Position numbers and translations under genes: made by a program. This document shows, piece after piece, positions 32,314 through 41,121 of a DNA stretch of 60,396 nucleotides. Location of the stretch: positions 13,912 to 74,307 of the forward strand of contig MFNJ01000047.1 in NCBI GenBank assembly GCA_001782015.1, in the 5' to 3' direction. Within the stretch, counting starts at the first letter, position 1, and each line of letters starts with the position of its first letter. The notes beneath the pieces are model-generated. The model ran no database searches, had not been told where the DNA came from, and saw only the letters and a list, made by a program, of their open reading frames with translations. Source of the DNA: Candidatus Levybacteria bacterium RIFCSPHIGHO2_01_FULL_36_15 (lineage in GTDB: Bacteria > Patescibacteriota > Microgenomatia > Levybacterales > GWA1-39-11).

Positions 32314-33333
32314 ATGGCAAATCCTGAACTTTATACGCCAGAAATCAAACGTAGAGCAATCAGATTGGCTCAAGAACATAGGCAAAACTTTCTTGCCAGA
32401 CTACACGCGGAATTTGGTGAAAACGATACAGACGTATCATCTGAAGTGGCTTTTGTCAAAGAACGTTTCGCGCAGACATCAAGTTTAACATGTGAATATG
32501 TTTTTGTTAGAGATAATCAGCGATTAAGATTAGCAGAAGTGTTAGCCAGCGATCCGTTATTTTATCCAATTGAAACAAAAAATTCAGGAGCGTTTTATAA
32601 TAAAAGTTTAGATGCTGTATTTGTCTTTAGAAATCAAGAAATGCCCCTTGAAGCAGAAAGTTTTATGACAAGAAGAAAATTTGTCCACGAGTTGGCACAT
32701 TCAATAAAACTAGAAGATTCAGATGTAAAATTCAAAGGAGAGGATTTTAATCCTTATGACGCACTTGTCAAGGTAAATAAGGAAAATAATATTATTTTCG
32801 TGAATGTAACACAACCTAGAATGGGATTGAGATTAGTAGGAGGATGGGGTGCCTTTTTTGAAGAGGCTAAGGCAGAATATATTGCTACAGCTTGGGCAAA
32901 AGATCAACTTACTCAAGGAAGGTTCTCAGGAATTTTCAGGCAGATTTATGGCCCAGACTTTGACCCAAGATTAACTGACCAATTGAGTTTGCGGGCAAAT
33001 ATCCCAGAAATAGGAAGTTTTAGTGTGCCATTACCATATCTTATGATAGATAATCGGGGTGGGCTTAATCTGTCTGTTAGCACTTATCCTTTAATGGGTT
33101 TGGAAATTCTTTGCGAACGGGATCCTGAGATGTTGCCGTATTTTTTTGCAGCAGCAAACGGAGATTTGGAATCTTTAAGAGAATTTCCAAAAAGAGTTGA
33201 CCGGTTATTGGGTAAAGGAGCTTATGGTTATCTTCAAAAAAGAAGTAAGGATGAAGAACTTAAAACAAATTTCAAAAGAGGACTTACATATATTGTAAAA
33301 GCTTTAGGTGAAGAAGTTAATGATATTAATTAA
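32314..33333 (+). CDS. Zincin-like metallopeptidase, 339 aa
   Basis: No family recognised, but the segment KFVHELAHSIKL carries an HExxH zinc motif and EEAKAEYIAT about 55 residues later offers a third Glu ligand, as in gluzincins. No signal peptide or membrane segment, so it acts in the cytoplasm unless exported another way. The start is set by a promoter 8 nt upstream. Monocistronic; the facing gene is a DUF4143-type ATPase. Confidence 0.65.
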   Translation: MANPELYTPEIKRRAIRLAQEHRQNFLARLHAEFGENDTDVSSEVAFVKERFAQTSSLTCEYVFVRDNQRLRLAEVLASDPLFYPIETKNSGAFYNKSLDAVFVFRNQEMPLEAESFMTRRKFVHELAHSIKLEDSDVKFKGEDFNPYDALVKVNKENNIIFVNVTQPRMGLRLVGGWGAFFEEAKAEYIATAWAKDQLTQGRFSGIFRQIYGPDFDPRLTDQLSLRANIPEIGSFSVPLPYLMIDNRGGLNLSVSTYPLMGLEILCERDPEMLPYFFAAANGDLESLREFPKRVDRLLGKGAYGYLQKRSKDEELKTNFKRGLTYIVKALGEEVNDIN

Positions 33334-33419
33334 CATTTTTTCTTAAAGCTAAAATTGAAGATAAAGGTTTTAGACTATAAGTAATTATCTGATATCCTTT
33401 CCAAAGCCAAGCTTTGATT

Positions 33420-34562
33420 TTATTTCTTCCCTACAATAAATTCCAAATAATTTTTTGGAGTAATGACTGAAAAAGAAGCATCAGGATATGAAGTTTTCCA
33501 TTCTTTTGGTGCTGTAGTTTTTCGCTTTTCAGACCATTTGCATTCATACGCGAAAATCTTTCCTTCTCGTTCTTCAATAATATCGATTTCCTGCTGGTTA
33601 TATGTCCGCCAAAAATACGTATTTGCATAAAGATTTTTGTACGAACGATATTTTAATCGTTCAGTAAAAATAAAATTTTCCCATAATTGTCCAATATCTG
33701 CTCGCAAATCTAACGGATTAAACTGTAGGATAAGACCATTTCGTATTCCGTTGTCAAGAAAATAATACTTTGCTTTGCTTGTTATTTCACTCCTTAAGTT
33801 TCTGCTAAATCCTGTTACGCTTTTGATAACAAACGCTTTCTCAAGAAGGTCAAGATATCTTTGTACTGTTTTAACATCTATGTTGACTGCATTTGCAATT
33901 TCATTCAGAGAAACTTGACTGCCAACTTGAAAAGCAAGAAGCCTTAAAATTGACAAAAGCGTTTTTGAACTTTTTACATTTTCAAGGGTTAGAATATCTT
34001 TTAAAAGGTATGAGTTCACAAGCTCTTCGAGCACTTGAATCTTTTTGTCCAGTAATTTTTCAAGAAGTACTTCGGGGTAACTGCCAAAGATAAGAAAACC
34101 ACTCAACTTTTCTTTAATTTCAAACTCATTATATTTGGATGATAAAAGTTCAAGTTGAGCGATAGGGTATAGGCAGAGTGTTTGTTTTCTGCCTGTAAGT
34201 GGTTCACCAATCTGGCCAGACAGTTCAAATGAGGATGATCCTGTAGCAATAGTACGAAGAGACGGTACTTGGTCCACCAATATTTTAAGCCCCATGCCGA
34301 TATTAGGAATATTTTGAGCTTCATCGATAACCAGAAGGTCATAGCCTTCTACGTAAGGTAGGATTTGGGAAAAATCCTGAGATCCTAAAATTTGTTGTAC
34401 GCGTATATTGTCACCTGAGTCAAGTTTGTATTTCCAGGTAGTTTTGGAAAGAAACTGGTTGACTAAGGTTGTTTTCCCAACACGACGAGGCCCATATATA
34501 ATCAAAGCCTTACCTGGTTGAATATACTTTTCAAAATTTGAATAATAGCGTGGCAGCAACAT
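33420..34562 (-). CDS. AAA-type ATPase with DUF4143-like domain, second copy
   Basis: 380 residues. Walker A GPRRVGKTT, Walker B LLVIDEAQN, TGSSSFEL sensor, winged-helix segment (SLNEIANAVNIDVKTVQRYL) and C-terminal QQEIDIIEEREGKIFAYECK, which has the acidic and Lys residues of a PD-(D/E)xK-like nuclease fold. Same family and architecture as 26457-27623 but clearly diverged. Promoter 6 nt upstream of the ATG. Function of the family unknown. Confidence 0.88.
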   Translation of the reverse strand: MLLPRYYSNFEKYIQPGKALIIYGPRRVGKTTLVNQFLSKTTWKYKLDSGDNIRVQQILGSQDFSQILPYVEGYDLLVIDEAQNIPNIGMGLKILVDQVPSLRTIATGSSSFELSGQIGEPLTGRKQTLCLYPIAQLELLSSKYNEFEIKEKLSGFLIFGSYPEVLLEKLLDKKIQVLEELVNSYLLKDILTLENVKSSKTLLSILRLLAFQVGSQVSLNEIANAVNIDVKTVQRYLDLLEKAFVIKSVTGFSRNLRSEITSKAKYYFLDNGIRNGLILQFNPLDLRADIGQLWENFIFTERLKYRSYKNLYANTYFWRTYNQQEIDIIEEREGKIFAYECKWSEKRKTTAPKEWKTSYPDASFSVITPKNYLEFIVGKK

Positions 34563-34568
34563 ACTATT

Positions 34569-34597
34569 ATCCTAACATAACTCTATAAATTTGTCAA
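34569..34597 (-). promoter_or_regulatory. Promoter of the second DUF4143-type ATPase gene
   Basis: TTGACA at 34597-34592, 17-nt spacer, TAGGAT at 34574-34569, 6 nt to the ATG. Confidence 0.7.
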
Positions 34598-34690
34598 GTT
34601 TTATGGATTAACACTCCATAGATTAGGTTAATTTTAGGGAAAATTGTCTGTATAAAAACTTTACAAACGGCATGTAGAACTGCTTTGGTA

Positions 34691-34801
34691 TTTTTGAAAT
34701 GTGGAAAGCCTTTGGTAATTCGGATTAAATCGCAAGGAAATTAAAGATATAAAAAAGAAGCAGTCTTTTGGCTTCTTGGAATCCAGCAGAAAACAAGCTA
34801 A
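34691..34801 (+). pseudogene. Decayed HTH gene with internal stop
   Basis: Frame reads CGKPLVIRIKSQGN-stop-RYKKEAVFWLLGIQQKTS-stop, which follows the intact HTH protein (GKLPAIRINSRGDRRYKKEAV) codon by codon. The helix-turn-helix part is gone. It lies in the 466-nt gap 34563-35028, the rest of which holds only AT-rich repeat-like DNA. Confidence 0.8.
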
Positions 34802-35028
34802 TTCTTCGATTCCGCTCAGGACGAAAGCTCTTAATTATAAACTCTAAGGCCCCTTCGCAAAATAAAGTTTATGAATATTTTGCTACGGAGGCCTTAGGGC
34901 GCATAGCCAATTGTAAAGTTTAATTTGCGACGTGCCCTAAACTATCAATTCTTAATCTCAAAATTTAAACTATTTACTTTAATTTTATGGATGCTATAAA
35001 TCTTGATTATGTTGATAAAACATAGAAC

Positions 35029-35620
35029 TTAGCCATCCTTCAACAAGAGGGCTTGAATTTGAGCATTGCGTGAGAGCTGAAGGATTGTTCTGTTTGCATT
35101 CAGATATATTGCAGTTTGCGTAACTCCTCTCTCATCTGTCAATTGAGATGGATGTCGTGAAACACCATCCAAACCATAAAACCTGATGAGAAGCGCAAGC
35201 GGGCGTGGAAGTATTTTATCCGTCCTTGTTCTAGTATATTGTGTAAAAATATTATCCGATCTTAATTGGATATTCTCCGGAGGGTCTTCAGGAAGATATG
35301 CCTCAAAAACCCGGATTAAGACCTGTCTTGCCAGCTCTAAGTTTATGTTCGGCTTTACGTATTTGTACGGTTTCAATTTCCTATACTCACAATCGATTCT
35401 TGCTACAACATTTGATATACCTTTATTTAAGATTTCTTCTTCTTTTTTGGGAAGCAGGGTTTTTCATTTTTTCAATTAGATCTAACGCAATTTCCCTTTG
35501 CCTTTTCCATTCAAGAGTTTGGTTGACCTGTTTGTTTGTTGCTAAAGACGGATTTTCAAGAGATTCCTGCTGGCTATCTGAATGTGAAAAAGGGCCAATT
35601 TTATCTGATTCCTGTGTCAT
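35029..35620 (-). pseudogene. Sigma-70 region-4-like regulator, frameshifted
   Basis: Two frames make one gene. The first (start 35620, MTQESDKIGPF) ends at 35423; the second continues from an A6 run near 35445-35450, reading EEEILNKGISNVVARID and on to 35029. The C-terminal part (RPLALLIRFYGLDGVSRHPS, LTDERGVTQTAIYLNANRTI) looks like the helix-turn-helix of sigma-70 region 4. The junction needs one base fewer (or two more) in the A run. It may be a sequencing error, polymerase slippage or a true pseudogene. Start set by a promoter 7 nt upstream. Confidence 0.65.
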
Positions 35621-35627
35621 GGAGGAA

Positions 35628-35656
35628 ATTCTATATGTGCAACAGGTATTTGTCAA
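35628..35656 (-). promoter_or_regulatory. Promoter of the sigma-region-4-like gene
   Basis: TTGACA at 35656-35651, 17-nt spacer, TAGAAT at 35633-35628, 7 nt to the ATG. The region 35657-35961 has no supported gene. Confidence 0.75.
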
Positions 35657-35961
35657 GCTTAGCGCGGAGGAATGCAACTTTCCAAGAAGAGCTTGATTTT
35701 GTTTAGACTTCAGTGAATTTTAAGGTTAGCGTCTTAGGATTCAGAAGCAACAGGAGAAGTATAACTGTTTTGCCTCTTGTATTCCCACAAATCCTCTTTC
35801 TATGACCGCGTGTCGCATAAGCTTTATTCGGCTGCCGAACCCCTTTGGCGAAGGAGGTATGGTGGCGCAAGCTTCAGATGGGCACACAAAGAGAGCAGTC
35901 CCCTAATTCTATTAATTATGAATAAGCCAATGCAACAAGGATTACGTTCTTATAATTTGCG

Positions 35962-36471
35962 TTAAGAATGTCTTTTTAAAGATTCAACGTCAGCTCTAAG
36001 TATTCTTGCGTCAAGACCTTGTTTTTCACAGTTAGCAATTTCACCCATCAGAAATTCCAACTTGTTTTCCGTGGCGAGTTTCATGGCGCGTCTCATAAAT
36101 TGTTCTTCGGTTTGTTCTTCCGGCCTACCGGAAGAAGGTAGGGGTTGATTGTTTTTTGGTTTTTCACCTTCTGTTTTTGCAATAACTTCCACAACAGTTT
36201 TTGCATCTACTTGATCGGCATCCGGCGGTTGAATATTATTGGTATAAAAGACTACGGGAGCGCAAAATACACGATTTGCATTATTAACACTTAAATCAGC
36301 AATTACAAATTCTCCTTGTCTTAAGCTTGAGCCGACCAATTGATCCTTCACCTTTTCTGCAGAATCAGGCGATACTTGTTCGGTTATCTTATGACCGTTC
36401 ATGCCAGTCATACGGGCTAATCGTCTGGTACCTGTAGGTACGAGCGTAATTCTTTCGGCTGGTATTCCCAT
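35962..36471 (-). CDS. Hypothetical protein, 169 aa
   Basis: Not recognised. Mixed protein with a beta-rich first half (FVIADLSVNN, FCAPVVFYTNN), a Pro/Glu linker and a helical C-terminus (EEQFMRRAMKLATENKLEFLM). No signal peptide. Start fixed by a promoter 7 nt upstream. Divergent from the surface-protease region. Confidence 0.6.
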   Translation of the reverse strand: MGIPAERITLVPTGTRRLARMTGMNGHKITEQVSPDSAEKVKDQLVGSSLRQGEFVIADLSVNNANRVFCAPVVFYTNNIQPPDADQVDAKTVVEVIAKTEGEKPKNNQPLPSSGRPEEQTEEQFMRRAMKLATENKLEFLMGEIANCEKQGLDARILRADVESLKRHS

Positions 36472-36478
36472 GTGCGTT

Positions 36479-36508
36479 ATTATATACCTTTCTTACTTGA
36501 TTTTGCAA
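36479..36508 (-). promoter_or_regulatory. Promoter for the 35962-36471 gene
   Basis: TTGCAA at 36508-36503, 18-nt spacer, TATAAT at 36484-36479, 7 nt to the ATG. Confidence 0.65.
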
Positions 36509-36551
36509 CTTTTTCGAAAGAAAAATGTTGTTAAATCAGTCTAGAAAGAGT

Positions 36552-36585
36552 TATACCCGTAGCATTTTCAAATGCGAAGGGTATA
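36552..36585. repeat. 34-bp interrupted palindrome, copy 2
   Basis: Arms TATACCC-gta-GCATTT, centre TC, then AAATGC-gaa-GGGTATA: 13 paired positions with two symmetric 3-nt gaps. Lies 160 nt upstream of the C1 protease gene; copy 1 is at 29379-29412. Confidence 0.8.
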
Positions 36586-36709
36586 CTATAAGGTTTATTA
36601 AATTTAAAGAGATAAATTTTTTGATAATACAAAAGATAACTTGTTTATTCAAGCTGGAAAAATTTATATTCGACTACGCAAAAATCATCAAAAACAGGAA
36701 TTGTCTCTC

Positions 36710-36738
36710 TTGACTTCTTTTTTTGAAACATATTAACT
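36710..36738 (+). promoter_or_regulatory. Promoter of the C1 protease gene
   Basis: TTGACT at 36710-36715, 17-nt spacer, TTAACT at 36733-36738, 7 nt to the GTG start. Same layout as the S8 protease gene. Confidence 0.55.
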
Positions 36739-36745
36739 ATATCTA

Positions 36746-39700
36746 GTGAGAGAAAAAGTAAAAGAATTTATTCAATCAATTCCGGTTGTCAAATCACTGA
36801 ACCTGGTAACCATCGTGGTTCTTCTTATCTCCCTTCCCATTACAATTCTACTTGTTAAACAAAGACAAGACATCAGACAAAGAGCACAAACCACTCAAGC
36901 AGAAAATGTAAACAAAGTTCCAGGAGAACCTGATTTCAACTCAGTTTATCCCTTGGCGATAAACGATCCAATCTACAATCTTACAGTAAGCGGAACTATA
37001 ACCTTAAAAAAAGAAAATAGCTATACAAGAATTATTCTTGTTGATAAAAAAAATAATGAATATTTAGTTTTTGAAACTAATCCGTTAATTTCTAATGGTA
37101 ATAAAATCCAATTAAATAGCGTTTGTGAAGAAACGTGTATTTTGAATGCAGTTATTCCTGATCATTTAAGAGTTGAAGGAAACAGTTCTTCTTTTATTAT
37201 TACCCAAACTTTAATCTCAGAAGAATATCAGGGTAAGAAAATTAAAGACGCAAATTTTGATTTTGCTCAAGAGTCACAAAGAATTAAAGATGAAAAAGAC
37301 AGAATAAAGATAGAGGCACTTAATCGAAGAATAAAAGAAAAGGGATTAAAATGGAAAGCAGCAAAGACTTCATTCGCTCAAAAGACCTACATGGAAAAGA
37401 GAAAACTAATTCCAGGTTTCAACGGCAAACCACTTGACCACCTGCCCAACCTCCAAGGAGCAGAATTCTATGCTGGTGGTATATTTGAACCGGTAAGATC
37501 AGCTCGTTTACCTTCATCAAGCGAGCGGGTTCTGGCATTGCAAACCGCAATTTTAAAAGTAACGGATGGATATGACCAAAAATACGGCAATACCTTAGTT
37601 CAAAATGGCAATCTTTACCTTGTTACAAATAGCGATAACCAATGGGGAGAAGTTGATCCTGGTTACTTCACCAGTTTTTCCTTTGAGAAAAAAATTCCTG
37701 TTACAGCAAGTGTTGCGTCAGTAACATTTTATGTGGAACACTGGGAAGAGCAAGGAATCGATATTTCATCTGTCTACTGGCAAGCCGGAACAGGAGAGCT
37801 ATCCAGCCCCAACCCCCTAAATATTTCCAATGCCCCGCTGCGTGTTTCCGAAAGCTCCGAGACAACAGATTCCTGGGCTATTAATAATCTGAATACTTCA
37901 CAGGTTAATGATTTAAAATTGGTGATTAAAAATAATGACAGCGCAGGCAAAAAAACAAAATACGATTATATTTATGCGGAAGTCACTTATTATGATGACA
38001 TCGTGCCTACCCTTACACCAACACCTATAACTACTATAATACCCACAGTAACACCGTTGCCAATTTCTACTCCAACAAATACCCCGATTCCTACTAATAC
38101 ACCTATCCCATCCCCTCTTCCAACTGCCACTCCCACTTCTTTCCCGACTGATCCGTATCCGCTTACCTGGGATTATCGCAACTGGCATGGTGAAAACTGG
38201 ATGACGCCAGTTAAAAACCAAGGCAGCTTGGGTACGTGTATAATTTTCTCTGAGTCTGCCTCAGTTGAAGGTGTAACCAATTTATACTTCAATCAGCATA
38301 TAGATTTTGATGTTTCCGAGCAGGATATATTATCATGTCCTGGCTTTTATACAAGTGGAATAACTGATGAAACATGCTTTCCTTATGATGGAGAAGTTAC
38401 CCCGCCCTGTGAACAAAAATGCGCAGACTGGCAAAACAGAACAGTAAAGACCACTGGCAAGATAACTATAGGTGTTAGTAACTACGATGTACCTTACTCA
38501 GTTAAAAAACTGAAAGATGGAATCGCCAGATACGGTGTACTAGATATCGGTTATGCACCATGGAGGCATGCAATGGCCTTGCTTGGCTGGGAAACAGACC
38601 CGGTTGACAATGCTCCTGTTTGGATTTTTAAAAACAGCTGGGGAGCAGGCTGGGGAGAAAACGGCTATGCCAGGATTAAAGATCCTGCTGGTATAGACAC
38701 TTTCGAAAACCTGCCCAGCGGTGTCCAAACGCCCATTACTCTGGCCCGTAACCCCTCTCTGCAGACTGCCTGTGTTGATAAAGATAATGACACTTACTGC
38801 CAATGGGGGATATCGGAGACAAAACCTTCTAACTGTCCGTCAATCTGCCAATTGGTAAAAGATTGTAATGATATTGACCCAACAGCCTTATTTTATGATG
38901 AATATTTTAACTGTGTCTATCAGGGGCAACCGACACCCACCAGAATTCCTACCCAAACACCTAGTCCGACAATAACACCTTTCCCAACACCTACTCCTAC
39001 AATTGAACCCTATTTATCTATTTCCCCCTCAAACCTACTCCGAATAGAAGTTAAGCCAGGAACAACTGTGAAAATAGCTGATATTGTATCTACCGGGGCT
39101 ACTTCATTTCAGCTTGATGGCGACCCGATCGATTATGAACCCAGGATAAAATGGATACCTCAGTCAGGCAGTATCCAACCCGGCAATTTAGTACCTTTGT
39201 CTATTCAGGTTGACAGCACTGTTCCTGTTGATGCAATAATGGGAGCCACAGAAAGATTGATTAATCCGGCAAATGGAGGTTTTTATAGCTTTAACGTCAT
39301 GATCTCCGTTATTGCTGTAAATCCCACTCCTACCCCAACCATTGCTCCACCCCCTCCGCCAACTAACCTAACTTCTTCGTGTCCTTTGCCTGGTAACTCT
39401 ATAGCGCTTGGGTGGTCTTTTGCCCTAGGAGCAAAATATTATGCTGTAAGAATAGATGATTTGTCAAACGGCTGGAGCGGAGACTGCAGTCAACCTTACA
39501 GTGGCGATTTCTGCATCAATATAGACAGCCATTACAGTAGCACTTATTCACTTACATACTATATTGGGCCTGGTGCTTCTGGCCATTCATTTGCCTGGTG
39601 GGTACATGCTGTAAATTATCTTGAGATGTGGAGTCCAGCTGCGTATGGTCCCAATGTCACATGCCCTGTTCTTACACCCACTTCTACCTCTACTCCAACC

Positions 39701-40003
39701 TTAACACCAACTCCCGCCCCCGATCTTACTCCCCCAACAATTACTATTACGTATCCTTCCAATGGATCAACCATTACAAAAAATAGAACCCTAAATATAA
39801 CTGCAACAGCAACAGATAATGTAGGAGTTACAAAAGTAGAGTTTTATGTGAATTCAGTTCTTAAATGCACGGACACAACCTCTACCTACTCCTGCTCCTG
39901 GTTTGTACCGAATAAAACTAAAGTTAAATATACAATTATTGCAAAAGCATTTGATTTAGCAGGAAATACAAAAACACATTCTATCACCGTTACTTCAAAA
40001 TAG
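36746..40003 (+). CDS. Cell-surface papain-like (C1) cysteine protease
   Basis: 1085 residues: N-terminal anchor (EFIQSIPVVKSLN, then hydrophobic 20-40), a ~380-residue beta-rich region, a Pro/Thr linker (about 425-465), a papain-like domain with Gln492, Cys498 (QGSLGTC), His608 (WRHAMALLGW) and Asn630 (KNSWGAGWGENGYARI), a dockerin-like or Ca-binding Cys-rich stretch, a second linker, an Ig-like region, and a C-terminal Ig-like domain ending VTSK. It should cut proteins outside the cell. The usual CGSCWAFS after Gln is relaxed to LGTCIIFS, but the catalytic set is complete. Anchor and C-terminal domain match the S8 protease. Confidence 0.9.
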   Translation: MREKVKEFIQSIPVVKSLNLVTIVVLLISLPITILLVKQRQDIRQRAQTTQAENVNKVPGEPDFNSVYPLAINDPIYNLTVSGTITLKKENSYTRIILVDKKNNEYLVFETNPLISNGNKIQLNSVCEETCILNAVIPDHLRVEGNSSSFIITQTLISEEYQGKKIKDANFDFAQESQRIKDEKDRIKIEALNRRIKEKGLKWKAAKTSFAQKTYMEKRKLIPGFNGKPLDHLPNLQGAEFYAGGIFEPVRSARLPSSSERVLALQTAILKVTDGYDQKYGNTLVQNGNLYLVTNSDNQWGEVDPGYFTSFSFEKKIPVTASVASVTFYVEHWEEQGIDISSVYWQAGTGELSSPNPLNISNAPLRVSESSETTDSWAINNLNTSQVNDLKLVIKNNDSAGKKTKYDYIYAEVTYYDDIVPTLTPTPITTIIPTVTPLPISTPTNTPIPTNTPIPSPLPTATPTSFPTDPYPLTWDYRNWHGENWMTPVKNQGSLGTCIIFSESASVEGVTNLYFNQHIDFDVSEQDILSCPGFYTSGITDETCFPYDGEVTPPCEQKCADWQNRTVKTTGKITIGVSNYDVPYSVKKLKDGIARYGVLDIGYAPWRHAMALLGWETDPVDNAPVWIFKNSWGAGWGENGYARIKDPAGIDTFENLPSGVQTPITLARNPSLQTACVDKDNDTYCQWGISETKPSNCPSICQLVKDCNDIDPTALFYDEYFNCVYQGQPTPTRIPTQTPSPTITPFPTPTPTIEPYLSISPSNLLRIEVKPGTTVKIADIVSTGATSFQLDGDPIDYEPRIKWIPQSGSIQPGNLVPLSIQVDSTVPVDAIMGATERLINPANGGFYSFNVMISVIAVNPTPTPTIAPPPPPTNLTSSCPLPGNSIALGWSFALGAKYYAVRIDDLSNGWSGDCSQPYSGDFCINIDSHYSSTYSLTYYIGPGASGHSFAWWVHAVNYLEMWSPAAYGPNVTCPVLTPTSTSTPTLTPTPAPDLTPPTITITYPSNGSTITKNRTLNITATATDNVGVTKVEFYVNSVLKCTDTTSTYSCSWFVPNKTKVKYTIIAKAFDLAGNTKTHSITVTSK

Positions 40004-40138
40004 AATTTGCCTAAAACAAATCCTCAAGCTACCCACTTAACATTCCACTGATAAGTTAGTATCATCTAGGGTAGGACTACTATCCTATTTGGCTCTTTCA
40101 GGCAAGAAAGTTTTTACAACTGAAGACTTGGTAGTTAT

Positions 40139-40369
40139 GTGGCAAGAAATTCAACTGTTACGATTGCCGCAACAGCGACTGATTTATCAGGAATCGCCAA
40201 AGTAGAATTTTATGTCAATAATATTTTAAGATGCACAGATACAACCACTGCTTATACTTGCAACTGGCTTGTGCCTGCTAAAAAAGGAGTGACTTATACT
40301 TTACAAGCTAAAGGTTATGATACAAAAGGAAATACTACTTCAACAAGCATCAGGGTAACTTCAAGATAA
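40139..40369 (+). pseudogene. Detached C-terminal Ig-like domain fragment
   Basis: 76 codons (ARNSTVTIAATATDLSGIAK...STSIRVTSR) matching the last domain of both surface proteases and starting within the domain. The only start is an internal GTG with no anchor or signal, so it is probably the tail of a deleted paralogue 135 nt after the C1 protease gene. Confidence 0.75.
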
Positions 40370-40432
40370 AGATTACTTCCAAACTTTAGCTTCAAAGTCA
40401 CACCGGGGGTGTCCAGTTACCTTTGTCAGTGA

Positions 40433-40591
40433 TTATTTACAAACAACAGTTATTTGATTTGCTGGTATGAGTTGTCCATCAGAAGGTAATGGCTCGCCAT
40501 TTAACCCTACCGCCTCACAATTTTGAGTTTGTGGTTGAGTTGTTGGGGTTGGTGGTTTATATATAGCAAGTGAAAAACAAAATGGCAGATT
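40433..40591 (-). pseudogene. Tail of another Pro/Thr-linker surface protein
   Basis: Minus-strand frame reads YKPPTPTTQPQTQNCEAVG... and ends ITVVCK-stop, with no start codon or upstream coding sequence. The 40370-40692 stretch otherwise shows nothing. Confidence 0.5.
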
Positions 40592-40692
40592 TTAAATAAA
40601 TTGGCTTGCTTAATTTTATTGACCTATAGTTTGACAATTAGTGAATATCTATTTCTCTGTTTTTACCCCGTCACCAAAGACAATCTAGATTT

Positions 40693-41067
40693 GTGGGTAG
40701 CATTTTACATAATCACGCAGACATAGATCTTCCACCATCTCCTCCCGATCTTGGAGTGTTATTTCTGGACGAGTCATCAATAATATTATCTCCCTCCATT
40801 TTTGTGATTACAAAAGGAACGAAATTCGTAATTTTCAGGGGGCAGAATACGCCTCAATGGAGTGAGGATTTTGTTTCAGCAAAAACTGCAAGTTGGCTAT
40901 CACAGATTACTGAAAGAGCAAAACAATTTCAATATCAGGTCAATTCAAAAGAGGAAAATATATCTTTACATCGACGAGTTTACTCAGCTTTGCTTTCTCA
41001 AATTGCTGCAAAATATGATTTGAAGGTCTTTACATGTCCCACTAAACAAAATACTGTAAATAGATAG
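40693..41067 (+). CDS. Hypothetical protein, 124 aa
   Basis: Not recognised. Begins with a GTG; the N-terminus is hydrophobic beta-like (LGVLFLDESSIILSPSIFVITK) and the C-terminal half helical. A TTGACA (40638-40643) lies upstream without a clear -10. The true start could be further downstream. Confidence 0.45.
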   Translation: MGSILHNHADIDLPPSPPDLGVLFLDESSIILSPSIFVITKGTKFVIFRGQNTPQWSEDFVSAKTASWLSQITERAKQFQYQVNSKEENISLHRRVYSALLSQIAAKYDLKVFTCPTKQNTVNR

Positions 41068-41121
41068 TTTGAAATCCTATAACAGCGGTGGTAAAATAGC
41101 GCAGTCGTTCGGAATTAAAAT

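Noticed and set aside
35423..35460. Programmed -1 frameshift of dnaX type
   Set aside because: The A6G run is not in the required phase, and a -1 shift leads straight to a stop; the needed change is +1 or -2.
35777..35965. 62-codon frame in the gap 35678-35961
   Set aside because: No promoter or similarity, and it runs into repeat-like GC-rich DNA.
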